From contig JAGFBZ010002033.1 in the NCBI GenBank assembly GCA_018398805.1, forward strand, positions 767,501 to 831,500: a stretch of DNA of 64,000 nucleotides, in the 5' to 3' direction. The translations under genes and the position numbers were made by a program. The notes beneath the pieces were generated by a model. That model saw only the letters and a program-made list of their open reading frames with translations. It was not told the origin of the DNA and searched no databases. Shown here piece after piece: positions 10,348 to 22,715 of the stretch. The stretch is from Hirundichthys speculiger (taxonomy: Eukaryota > Chordata > Actinopteri > Beloniformes > Exocoetidae). Within the stretch, counting starts at the first letter, position 1; each line of letters starts with the position of its first letter.

Positions 10348-13300
10348 ACTGAGCATAGAAACTCCCTTGGGAAATTATTCTGAGTACTTTCAAAAAATAA
10401 AATTACAGGATTTTTTTTTTTTTTTGCCTTAGTCTCTACAAAACCACAAGGTGGAGCTATAGACAACATTATAAACATGATGTTTTTCTTTCAGTGGGCT
10501 GTGTAGCTTGAAATCACTGGAGACAAGCATGGCCTTTCAAAGATAAACTGTTCAGATAATTTTGATATAATTAGCTGCTGCAGTGTGACTGCTTTGTTGA
10601 TTGCAGATTTTGCCAGTTATTTGTCTCTCATTAATTCTTCTCTAATTAATTATATGACTTCTGCTTCTTTCTTTCTCTAAAGACTCATTTCTGGATTCTC
10701 TTTTTAAGGGCTATTGTTTCATGAATCAACAGATAATGGTGTGGTGCCCTAGATTAAACAGCTGTCAGAGCTGCTTCAGAAAACATTGATAAATGTTTCT
10801 TTTTTTTTAACTTTTTTTTTTTTTTTTGTGCTTTGTGTTTAACTCACTTGTCGTTACGGGAATCAAACTTTCACACCACTTAAAACAAAGTATCTCATTA
10901 AAGTTTTGAGCTGTCACTGCAGTGCCTCTTAAATCAAGGCTGCTCTGCAAAATCTGTTTCTGCACCCACAGGATGAAACAGTCAGGTTGTCCCTCCTCTT
11001 TTTATCTTACCTGTGTAAATCACCCTGCGTCCTTCAAGGCTACACAGACAGGCGAAATTGCAAGGTTTTATCTGTTTGTAGAAACATATTGCAGGATTTA
11101 AATGTGCTGTCCCTGAGCTGATAGTGGAAGATGCTGTAGAATATGGTTACAGTGTTGTTGTTTTGAAGGTCAGGCTAGATTATGCTCTGAAATGTCCCCT
11201 CAGTTTTAAGAGAAGCAGCAAAAAGAAAGCAACCAGCTGGAATGCTAGATGTAGGTTTAATTTCTCTTAATATCCCTCAGGGAGTTACTCTGACCTTCAA
11301 CTGTCACTGAACAACGATGGCCTAACTAAGCACCCCTCCGTCGCTCTGAACCCTGCGACTCATCCAGGCTCGATTTCTCATCACATAGAGGTTGAGCCTC
11401 CCTCAAGACTCCTTATCAACCCTCTCCTCCATCCTTCTCCACTTCCTGTGTCATCTGCGTAGTTGTTTGTAGCCATGACGACAGAATCCATGGCAACACA
11501 GTTTCCCATGGTGCTAAATAATAAAGGTGGATGTACCAGGGGAAAGGAAGGGGGGGTCTCTGTGACTATTTTAGCAACTGTCTTGATGGCGAGTAATTGG
11601 GTAGAGCCCCTGTTAACAAGAGACAGTGTGTGTGTGCGCGAGAGTGAGACTGAGAAAGTCTCTGAGGGTAATGCAGCCGTATTTTCTTTGAATTGCTGAA
11701 TAGTATAATAATATCTGTTTTCAGATGACTATCCTGCAAGTTCAAGACTGTGTTGAAATTGTAGATGAACATTCCTGGCTTTTGGAATTTACTGTAGCTG
11801 CTGATGTCAACGAAAAGTAGTAAAGTAATAAAAGTGAAAGTATTACTTTTTACTGAAAGTAATAAAAAGTAGGAAGATTACAGTAGCTTCTGTATGCTCA
11901 TGCATCTTTAGATACATTCATTCATTCAATTAAGATTCAGTTTACTTCCCATCAATATTTAAAGGTTAACTGCCAAAGTGTTAACCAGTATTGTCTTATA
12001 ACTTGTAAAAGTCCCAAAATGAACTGCACATGCATTTCCAGGATAACAATGTTAGTCTAAAATACTGTTTAAAATTAGTCTGTTTAAAATGACTACAGCA
12101 TATTGTATTTTATATTGTATTTATAACAGTATGTGTTTTGTGTGAATATGATTAGATGCACAGATACCTGATCCATTTTACCTGATTTAGTTTGTCATGT
12201 CCAAGTATATCTTTACATTGCAACACTGTCACTGTCATTGCTTCTTTTTTTTTTTGCTTCAGGGTGGTCCAGCATTGTCATAAATGTAAGCTACAAATTG
12301 AGTCCTACCCACGGATATGCATTAGTTTACCAGCTGAAGCACAGTATAACTGATGAAGAAAAACTATCACCATGGCAGCAGTAATGGGTGGTGAATTCAA
12401 TACAGCAACATAGTTAGCTGTAATGTAGTCTACATGCTGCATTTCTCCAAATAAATAGGAATTATTTTAAATCTTCTCTGCTTTGCTGAGGTCAAAGTAC
12501 GCCATAAGCACAGCACACAACACATAATAGCATCCTAATACAACAAAAACTCAGCATAAAACAAGGACCTGGATAAGAAGTACTGTACTAGCACATGGAC
12601 GCTAACACAAACACGATGCTAACAGACAAATAACAGCTAGTCACCTCAATTTACTTTACAAAAAACTTAGAATCACCTGACACAAAGTGAAGCCGGAACT
12701 GCTTTAGTGCTTTTTGGCATCGATTCACCAACTACAGAATCTGAACAGAGTTGAATTTCATCCCTGCAGAAGATTGTTTGTTGATGGTGATAGAAACCAT
12801 GGTAACATGGCTTACTGGTTGGCATCACTAGGTATTCAGTGATCTCTCATCCCCTGAAGGAAAGCATGATTGTACGCCTCCAGCTTGAGCCTCGAACTCT
12901 GTTGAAAAATGAACTCAAACATAGATTATGAAACCAAACTTAAGAAAAGTCATGTCATCCACAGGTCATGAGGATTTGGCATCATCATAAACATGTGAAA
13001 TAAGTGGCAGCTTTTATGTTTCTTTCACAGCTGTGTCTTCATGGGACATAAACTCACATGGATACATGTCTTATATACTGGTTATGTGCCTCATTGGTAT
13101 CCATGTGGGTGGGCCATGATGTCACCATGCTAAATTGGATTATGTTGCTCTTTTTAAAACCCATCTCATCCCACTATGCAGTCTCAATTAAAGTCCCTGA
13201 CACATTTAACTTATGATGCGTTTGTGCCTCTGCTTCATTGTTTGATTATGGCTCATACCATTAACTTTTTTATTAAATAACTCATAGTCTCATCTCATGA

Positions 13301-16300
13301 GGCAGCTGTGCAATGTGATTATTAAGCCAGTGACTGGATGGTATACATTTGATGGCTATATTTTTCTCATTATGGAAGCTTACACATTTTGACAGACAAT
13401 TAACAGACTTGTCAGCGTTACCATGGAAACAACTTCTTGTAGAGTAGCGCTCAGGCACAATGATGGACCTCGACCTCCTGTTAGATGTATATATGTAACC
13501 ACAATCTGTCTCAAACAGATGTTATCTCAAGTCGTGAGAGACAGATGTTCGTTTTACTTAAAATAAAACTCAAACAAAACCAAGAAAAAAAAAATAATTT
13601 CCCTGGAAACCCTTTTAAAACTATATTATAAGAGCATCCTGCTGTTCCATTCCCAAGCGAGGACAGGAATGGGAATTCGTTTAATGAAATAATGGGAACA
13701 AAGCTATTACAACAGCTGTCTTGGACTGGAGAGTAGGGAATCTTTAATGACATTATTGAAATAAATGGAGGGAAAAGAAAAAAAAATGGAAACGCAATGG
13801 ACAGAATACAAGTAAGAAGAGGTGAAATAAGAGGAAGAAAAGATATGGGATGAACATATTTCTGATCTGAAAGAAAACAGAAAAGCAGCCAGGCCAGGAC
13901 ACTGGATTTATAAAGAAAAACACATGATTTCATGACTTATTCAGGATTTCTCTTGAGCTCTCATACAAGGCTCGCTTTGAAAATGCGTGTTTGAAGTTTC
14001 TGAATATGTGATAGTCTTCTCATTTAGTCGCATTTACAATACCGTGTTGAAAGCAGGTGAGCACTTGTGTCCTGGGGCCAATAACAGCTCCACTGTCACT
14101 TTCAGAGCTTAAGTGTGATTTAATGGGGGCTCCATTGGGAGCAAGGCCTGCAGTCAGGCAGCTACCCCTGCACCAGACGCAGATAACTCTGGAACGAGAC
14201 GGTGTCAAGGTGAAGGGACGAGTTGGTTGCTCGTGATTTCAAAAACGGGAGGCCAGGTGCTCAAGGAATAAGGTTCAGCTGATCCCCAACTCACTATTTC
14301 TTTGGCTACATCACAGTTGAAAGAACACTGCGGTAATCGACAAGGTGTTTATCTGAGGATACTAGAGGTTTGCTCAGGATGTGGGCAGATGATAATGTAC
14401 AAAAACAGATTGAGGATGTCTGCTGGAATAAAGAAAACTGAAGCCCATAATTGCAGAGCTGGCAAAGCTTCATATCCAACGCACAAATGTGTTGATCTGT
14501 GAAGAAAAACTTAAAAAAAATGAAGGAGGAAGAGGTGGAGAGAGTGTGAGGAAGTGTGATACTGAGGGGAGGAAGGAGAATGAGATGATTCCTGGAAAAA
14601 GGGAATACGAGCAAAAAGAAGACAGAATATGAACACTTTGAACTGTTTATTGGAGATTATGTGAACATACAAAATCTGATTTTTAAATAGCAAGACCAAG
14701 GAGCTAAAGCTGATAAAAAGAAATGGGAAAAAAAAGCCCAAAGTAATCAAAGCGAACAGTCTGGGAAACAAGTTTTAGTTCAGGGGATTGATCTAGCAAC
14801 AGAAAATTCCAGTCCTGGACCTTCATTAAGTCCAGGGATACTTTTGTCATATGTTTTGCATCCATCTGTGCTGCGATCTGTCCTATCCAGTCAGCTTTGC
14901 TGCATCTGGGTGAATTTGAGCACCCAGTATGTCCCTATACATATTAGAAGTCTGTTTCTGTCTTGAACCACATCATCAGTAAACTGCAGGGAGCCAGTGC
15001 CATTGGAAGTCACTCAGCCTCCAGGTGGTTTACAGATAATAATACTTTTCGAGCCTTATCTGGACATTTTTTTAACCATCATGCTGCTACAGGATAATCT
15101 CACTTTCATCTGCTAAAAGAAATCCAAAGCTGCTCCTGCTTTTTAAGATATTCTTTGGTAAACTTTAATCTTTGATTTCTGTTAATGAGGCTGTTAAATT
15201 GCCTGCACCTTGTGGTAAAGCTCTTCTCTGTATGGTAGACACAGATAATGCCATGTCCACCCTCAGGATGCTGTCTCTGGATACAGTGTGAGATTTTCAC
15301 TTAACCTTGCTTTTTTTTTTTTTTTTCTCAGGAGTTTTTCCCAGAATTTCCAAGTGTTTTTATAAACAGAAAGAAGAGCTGAATGTGTCTGGGTCCAAAT
15401 GTTTCTGCTGGTGTGTTGAACAGCTGGGAACTGTCTCAACTGTACCTTAAGTGTTGAAGGGACTGTTTACTTTTCCCTGCCATTGTGAGAAACAGAAAAA
15501 TGTTTGAAGCTTTGAGCTGGTGAAAGGGCAAACAGAGGCCTGATGGTTTCACAGTTTAACAGGACAATCTGGGCTCACAGTTTCGGCTCCCAGGCGCTTG
15601 ATGTGTGTATGTATCTGTGTGTGGGGCTGAGCACACATTTGAAACGCATCCAGCTTGCACCGAACCAAGGGGAAAAACTCAGTTCATTGGTCAGAGCTGC
15701 TGTTGCCGTGGGAGACAGCTGATTGGGTCTGGGAGGGTAAACAACAGGATGATGGGAAAAGCCAATGAGGGGGTCAAATGTCTTCAGAGTGGATTACACA
15801 CACGAGGTGATACATTTTGGAATATAACTATAGCTGAAGGTACTTGCAAGGTTGGCGGTAAATACTTTTAATAGAAATACAAGTATAGCTGTTTCTTAGA
15901 GCGCATTATTAGTTGCTCTTTTACTCAAGCATGTCTGTGATAATGCTCAGGCACTATCGACTGGGTTAACAGGCCTCAATGCAGCATGTTTAAAACACCC
16001 ATGTCACACATAATTCCACTCTACTTATTAATTTAGAGAAAGCTGCACCTCACGTGTATTTATATGCCTGATTTACACGGCGATAGCAGCACTGAAGGCT
16101 TTTCCACCGCAGATAAACAGCGATCTGTGCATTTATGAGCGATGGATTATTGCAATTCCATAAAGGGACACAGACAGACTGCAGTGTTTTATAGATGCGA
16201 CTCTGTGCGTTTCAGTGATTCTGGTATGTGCTTTCACAGACCACAGGGGATTTTATAAAGCTCCATGTGTCATGATTATACCTGTTCTGATGACATGCAG

Positions 16301-17740
16301 CATGATTGTGTTTACAGTAGATGTGTTTCTACTGCCAGAGCTTCCAGGCTCCCATCCCCCACTGGGAACGGTGGGCAAAGACCATTTCCGTGCTGTTTAC
16401 TCTGAACATGGACAGGAGCTGTGCCTAGCTTTCATTATAGTAGCAGAAAGACAGAACCGCTGCTGATGAAATCTGACTCAGACCAGCAGCACACTCAGAA
16501 TATCTAATTCATTTGATTTCAAAACTGAATTTGTTGCCTTTGCCTTTGTCAAGTACATGCTTAACTAATTTAGGGGACATAGTGCTTTGCATGCTTTCAA
16601 ATGTCATCACAGAATCAGTCTGCAATACTGGTCCGAAACAGAAGGTTTCAGTAGTGAGAAAATGGCTGCATGACACCATGGGCATGATGGAAATCCGTCA
16701 TGCACAGGCATACAGTTTCAACTTAGTATTTCCACTAACTGGAGGCTTTTTGTTTCTGATGTTTTGAACAGATGCCTCTCCCCTCTAGCTTGTTAATGTT
16801 TTAAAAGCACAGCAGATGATTTTAAAGAAAGAAAGAAAGAGGGCAGTGTACTACCTGCTGAAATGACACACAAGTGCCAAGTGCACTTAACATTGTGGCA
16901 TCAATTTTGGTGCACATCACAAGGTTAAGGACTGCAAACATAAACTAAGGCTGTTTTCCTAACCGCAACTTACTGTAGTGGATTACACTGATTTTGACTC
17001 TGAAAGGCTCTGAACTTCACTTTCTTGTTTCTGTAAGACGTTTCACCTTTTATTCCTCAGTTCAGACTAGTGGGGAGCTTGAACCGTTGGAGCCATATGC
17101 AAATCACTCACCCTCCCGCCACTCCTGTGGGTTGCTAGTCTTTTGTCGACTGTATTTTGTTTACTTGGTTTTGGTCACATCAAGGTGTGAGTAGTGGTGA
17201 AACTGCCTGGGTAGGAGATTAAAAGCTGCATTCTAAATGTTAAGTGAAACCTGATCCTCCTCCTCTATTTAATATAATTTTCCCCATTTAACATAGATTT
17301 TTTTACTCCTCTCTCAAACCACGTCTTCCCAGTATACAAGTATGCTCAAAAAAGTGTAGGGTATCCTTGAGATGCTGAATCTTGGCCTGATGAGCTGGAT
17401 TGTCTGTGTTGTGCCGACAGACAAGAAGAACTGGACAAACCTCCTGTAAGGTCAGCCACAGGTATCGTCAAGACAGCTTTTGACATTTCTTTTTCCTCTT
17501 ACTACCATGTCCCAAATGGGTGTAATGAGCAGGTCTGGAAGCTAGCTGGAACTCACCCACCTTAGCTCAGTTACCACAAGTTAGCTATTTTAGCTTGGCT
17601 GGTTTAGCTTGTGCTAGCCTGTAATGGTAACTAATTTTGCATTAGGTATATTATGATCCAATCTAGCCAAGCATCCTCATTTTAAATGTCTGTACTGACA
17701 CAGATGCTGTCAGAACTGAAACAGGGGACTAGCAGAGCTC

Positions 17741-17770
17741 CGCTGGGGCCCGCTGGGGCCCGCTGGGGCC
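17741..17770 (+). repeat. Tandem 10-bp GC-rich repeat, three copies
   Basis: Three perfect copies of CGCTGGGGCC follow each other, then a degenerate fourth. It lies in a local GC-rich patch of an otherwise AT-rich region. Confidence 0.95.
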
Positions 17771-20512
17771 CGCTGCCGCTCAGCCCAGTGCTCACAGTTT
17801 CCAACCCCACCGGCCTACAACCGCGAGCAACAGGCCAAGTGACTGCGGATACCAGCAGAGCACTATTGCTCATTTCAGATATTTTGCAGCACTTGTTTCA
17901 GAAGTCATCAGCCGGTGGTCTGGTTAATCCACTAGAAGAGGTAGAAGCCGATGAGGCTGTCCACCTGCTGCCTTCTGGTTAGCTCCAGCCAGCTGCCTGT
18001 GAAAACAGGAGTGAAGATAGCTGCTTTGTTAAGCTTCGCCCTTGAGCCCTTCAGGGCCAGCCCAAAGACCAGCTGCAGCAGTCTTTTAGTACAGTTAACA
18101 ACACAACAGGCTTTACTATCCAGTCCAACAAGGTAGTGGTAACATTTTCCTCACAGCAGAAACACCTTCAGAAAATCCAAAAAACTTGCAGCACCAGTAT
18201 AAAGAGGTGAGGCCCTGTGCTGATGTCACATTTCACTGGCAAAATGACATATGCATCGAGCATGAGCATGGCTTTACACATGCACACATTAGTTTGGCAT
18301 CAGCTAAATGTATCAAGTGTGAAGAATACATTTTAACTGACCATCGTCAGTTTGGCCCACTGGCACGAACATGTGTTTAGCAAGACATGAAACATTTTTT
18401 ATTTTCTAATTCATTTCATTCAAAGCAACAAATACCAGAATCTATAAAAGCCAGGTTGTGGGTGATTTATACTATGTTTGTATTCACTGTGGTTGTTTTT
18501 TAACAAAATAAAATACTAAATAAATATAAGAATTATTAGGAACCATGATCTAGCAGAAATAATGTCACATAATTAATATGCATTGTATTCTGTTGATATG
18601 ACATAGATTTGGGATAAAGTTGACATCTTTGCAGTTCTTACACGAAAGCTAAATTAGAAGAGGAACAAACGACATGAGAGCTGAACTTCACAACGGGGAA
18701 ATACAAAAATAAAGTGGTTGAGGAAAGGGCATTAGTTTGAAACTACATAATAAAAATAAAAACTTATAGAAGATAATGGGGAAGTGGGAAGTGTAATAAA
18801 AGGAGGAAGCTTTGATATCAGCACACATGAACACAGCCACAAACAAACTCAGTGGAGTCAAAGATCAGGAGGAAAATTCCCGTGACCTCACCATGTGCTT
18901 CTGCAGGTCACACTATACTCAGCATGTTAGAGCTGCACAGGGCTCAACGTGAACAAGAAAGTGCTTGTCACGGATAGTCTTAGCTTCCTCATTCTCGCTG
19001 TGACACCTGCAACTAGCTTTGTAATCGTACAGATATATTTGTGTTGAATTCTGCAGATCCGATTATTGCTGTCACGTTATTTTGAGACATTCATGATTCA
19101 CTTCAGACATTTATTGATTCGTGACAACCTGTGTTGATTATGCTGAACCGTTATAAATTAAAATTATCTGAAGGCATGTATTAAACATTCCCATTCCTTT
19201 CATTACAGTTTGCCTGTCCATTTCATGGTTAAAAGTTACACACCCAAGCAATTTTAATTCATCTTCATAGCTTGGTTGCTTTCCCCCATCTGTTCATTTT
19301 CTTCACATGCACCTTATTTCTGTTCCACTGCTGGGTGTGAAGGGTGGGTAAAGTGGAAAGCGTGATTGGAAAGTGAAGGTGAAGTTGCACTAGGAAAAGC
19401 CAGAGGCGTGTGCTGACTGTTTCTGTTTTGCACCACTGTCTCCCTCAGTGGGAGAGCCGATGATGATCGCATATCCAGTTGTCTGCTTCTGTGTGTGATT
19501 CTGCACACCCACCACTTCCAGCCCGGCAGGCACAGACATTTGCTATCTATATCAAGATTGCTCCCAGTTTAGTTCATGTTCAGTGGAGACTTGTGCTACA
19601 AATGCCAATAATGAAAGATTCACAGAGCAATCATTCACTTCCTTCTCCGAATAGTCATTTGAAAATTCCTGAGAATGATATGGGAATATTTTATGGTGCA
19701 CAACAGGATCTCCAGTACTCTATCTGTCACACTCACACACCCAAAAAAAAGCGCATGTTCAGGTATAAATAGGCAGTCTTTCTTATATTCTACAAGATAT
19801 GGCTACAAGTGAGAAGGTAGACTGTAAAACAGGAATTTAATAGGAACAGGCTGTTCTTTCAGTTTCCCCTCCTGCTGCAGTAACAATGAAAGCAAATAGA
19901 TTCATTCAACCTTATAAAGACTGACTGAAAATCAAATTAATAAATATAATATACTCTCTCTCTTCCAGCCATGTGTCATTATCGTTTCATCTTTCTTTTT
20001 TTCACGTTGAAGAGTTGTCTCTCCCTTTTTTATTCTCCTCCCAAATTTTATTCTCTCATATTCATGAACTGCCTTTGTGAAATTTTATTGATTTCCTTTC
20101 ATCTGAAATGTGTGATGCGAAATCAGTGAAAAGGTCGTTCTGTTTCAATTATTTTTTTTTTAAAAAAGGAGGGAAAAAAATCAGGTGGTGATAATTGGCT
20201 CCCTTTATAAATGAAGAAATGTCTACTGGAAGTGAAATCTATTTTACATATATAGCCCACACAGTAAGCTGCTTTTTATTCTTATTTTACCTGTTAAAGA
20301 GCATTGTTCAGTTAATGCTACATCCCTTATGTCTCTTATGCCACTTTGTCTGATGTCTGATCCAGAATTTAATGCCACAACACCAACATGAGCTTTACAT
20401 CGTGCTCCATAGTGATAAGGGTGTTTACATGACTGTACTTGGCTGGTTCCTTATCTCAACCCTGGATTGTGAGACTCGTACATTCTTCAGTATTATGTAA
20501 TACTAATATGAG

Positions 20513-20575
20513 ATATGAATATAAATAATATATAAATATGAATATGAATATAAATATATGAATATAAATATGAGA
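20513..20575 (+). repeat. AT-rich ATATAAATATGA array
   Basis: Irregular repeats of GAATATAAATAT-type units. Simple-sequence DNA with no other visible role. Confidence 0.8.
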
Positions 20576-22550
20576 CCTGCTCCATCCAAAGGATGGATGT
20601 CCAGTGAAATATGTAGCCATCACTGTTTACTGGACATCACTTTGTCAACCATGTCATCACTGGTCTTATCTATTTTCTCATGACACTGAGCTCCAGTATG
20701 TTTTTAAGCTGCAGTCGCTTCAAGCATTTTGCCACATTTGTTTATTTTTCAGTCCTGAACATTTCCTTTTCCCTCAGTCTTTCTCACTCCATAATATCTG
20801 TTTCATCTCCTTCCTGGATAGTAGGTAGCCTCTAACACTGGTTTGTGCCCTGTAATTGCTTTCTGTGTTTCATAAGAGGCTTCATTAGAGGCGAGGCAAC
20901 ACCCAGTCTCACACACCCGTCATGACTATTCCCCTGGATCTTATTAAGCCTCGTATTCAGAAAATCAATGAGAACCCAGAGAAAGATTACACAGACATCT
21001 TACCCTGATCAACCAGCAGTTGAAGATAAGATGTGTAGTCATTATTTAACCATTAGATCAACATGGAGACATGTAAGGAGACGACAAGCCTGCTCTAGCG
21101 CAGCAGACAAAGTGGGAGTAATGATGGGAGAAGTTTGGAGAGAGAAGAGGGAGGAAGGCTATAAAGGGATGTCAGACTGAAAAAAAGAATCCTCATTAAC
21201 CTATATATGAGAGAGCAGAGGGAATTAGAGGAGGGGGCATGAGGTGACAGAGAGAGAACAGTGTTGATTATGAGGCCTGTCACAGTAGAAAGGCCACATT
21301 GTCCACTGCACCTCTCTGAAGTTAAACCAAGTTTCACTGAATCATTATCTTAGACTCTTCTTAAACCAACATTTACAACTTTTGGAGTAAAGAAACCAAA
21401 TTCAACAGAGCACATCTCAGTCTGACAATACATCCAGTGTAAAATGCTGGGATGTGATTTGGTCTGAATGCTATCAGTAGTATTTCACAGACAAAAGAGA
21501 ATCCCAGGCCAGTCCTCCTCCCCCTTTCCCTTCTGCGTCCTCCTTCCTCCCCCACTGCCGGTAGTCATTTCTCAACTATCCATTAACTTCAACAAATAGA
21601 TGCCTGGAGGAGCAGAGAGAAAGGGCTTCACTCTGTTAAAGAGATTTTCTGAGGGACAGAAGAACATGTAGAGAGGCAGGGAGGCGAGAGTTCGGTAAAA
21701 GTGAATGGGCAAGAAATAATGGGGGAGATGGAAGAGGCTTTGAAATGGTAGACTGGAGTGAACAGGAGGAGATGGAGAGATGGATGGATGGATGGTTGAA
21801 AGCAAGACAGAGAAAATACCCTCTGACCTATTTTTACTATGTCGGTCATTACCTTCCTCTGGGCCATTTCCCTGTTACTTGTCACTGATTAACTTACTGT
21901 AGAGTCATCTATTCACTATTCTGATGAGACAGTGCCCTCAGTCAGAGCAAAGCACTTAGAAAAGAGTTGTGCCACAAAAAAGCAGCAAAAAAAAAAAAAA
22001 GCCCCCCCAAGGAAGCCCTTTTTCATAAAAAAAAAAGAAGTAATTCTTTTAATAGTCTTACTAGAATTTTTCAAAAAAAGAAGTATGATACTGGGAATTT
22101 TTGTTGATATTTTAGCTAAAGGGGAATTACGCCACAATACTGGGAAGTACATGATGTGTTATAAACAAGATAAAGCGGAAGTTTCGGATGACACATCAGA
22201 TGATGGTTACTGCTTTAGTGAGTGATGATATAACTGTCAAATTAATAGAAATCAGTTTTGTATTGTCAGAAATTTAAACTAAAACCTAGTTATGTAAGAA
22301 CCACAACAAAACCTGGAAAAAAGTGGGGAAAAAAAATCTGCATTAATGACCAATGAGGGACTGCTGTAGAAAAAGGGAATGAATATGTTTTTCTTTTTCT
22401 TTTTTTTTTTTCAAATCAACAAAAATCTTAATAATTGCAGAAAAGGCCATCAAATATCTCATAATTCCTGCTTAAACAGTTCATTAAGTCATTAGTTTCT
22501 TGAAAATGCTTCCAGGCAGAGAAGTCCGGTCGGTGACGGTTGAGAAAAAA

Positions 22551-22715
22551 TCACCACGAGATCTCCTCAGCACGTAGCATACACTGACCACCAAATGATG
22601 CAGGGCGTCCCGGGGGAATGTAAGTGCTCAGTATTTCCAGAAGAAAGTTCCTGAACTGGACAAAGCACAGCTCTTCAGGAATGCACTTCATTTGTTCAGG
22701 TAACAAAATCTGCCC
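22551..22715 (-). CDS. Possible terminal coding exon of an unrecognised gene
   Basis: On the minus strand a very good acceptor (long T/C tract, then CTTCTCCTCAG with AG at 22716-22717) is followed in phase by 54 open codons and a TGA at 22551-22553. The reading contains Leu-Leu-Pro-Glu-Gln-Met, Pro-Glu-Glu-Leu-Cys-Phe-Val-Gln-Phe-Arg-Asn-Phe-Leu-Leu-Glu-Ile-Leu and Tyr-Ile-Pro-Pro-Gly-Arg-Pro, which looks like amphipathic helix and loop. I do not recognise it. Fifty-four open codons alone are not strong evidence. The opposite strand also has a short open helix-like reading between an AG at 22630-22631 and a GTAACA donor at 22700, so the strand is not certain. If real, upstream exons would lie above 22.8 kb. 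Confidence 0.3.
   Translation of the reverse strand, partial: GQILLPEQMKCIPEELCFVQFRNFLLEILSTYIPPGRPASFGGQCMLRAEEISW

Larger units (their letters stand above)
10353..22550. other. Long non-coding stretch, 10.35-22.55 kb
   Basis: No convincing coding exon was found. It contains poly-T tracts (10410, 10800, 15310), small direct and inverted AGTAATA/TACTTTT runs at 11815-11875, an AAAG microsatellite at 16826-16841, a GC-rich anomaly at 17686-18140, an AT-rich ATATAAATATG array at 20513-20575 and a GATG run at 21778-21795. A possible plus-strand exon at 11281-11462 is discussed as a finding. It may be intron of the RhoGAP gene. Confidence 0.6.

Noticed and set aside
13511..13933. Minus-strand hydrophobic open reading of 140 codons
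   Set aside because: It is read from A/G-rich plus-strand DNA, which yields Phe/Leu/Ser-rich products by chance; no splice or family support.
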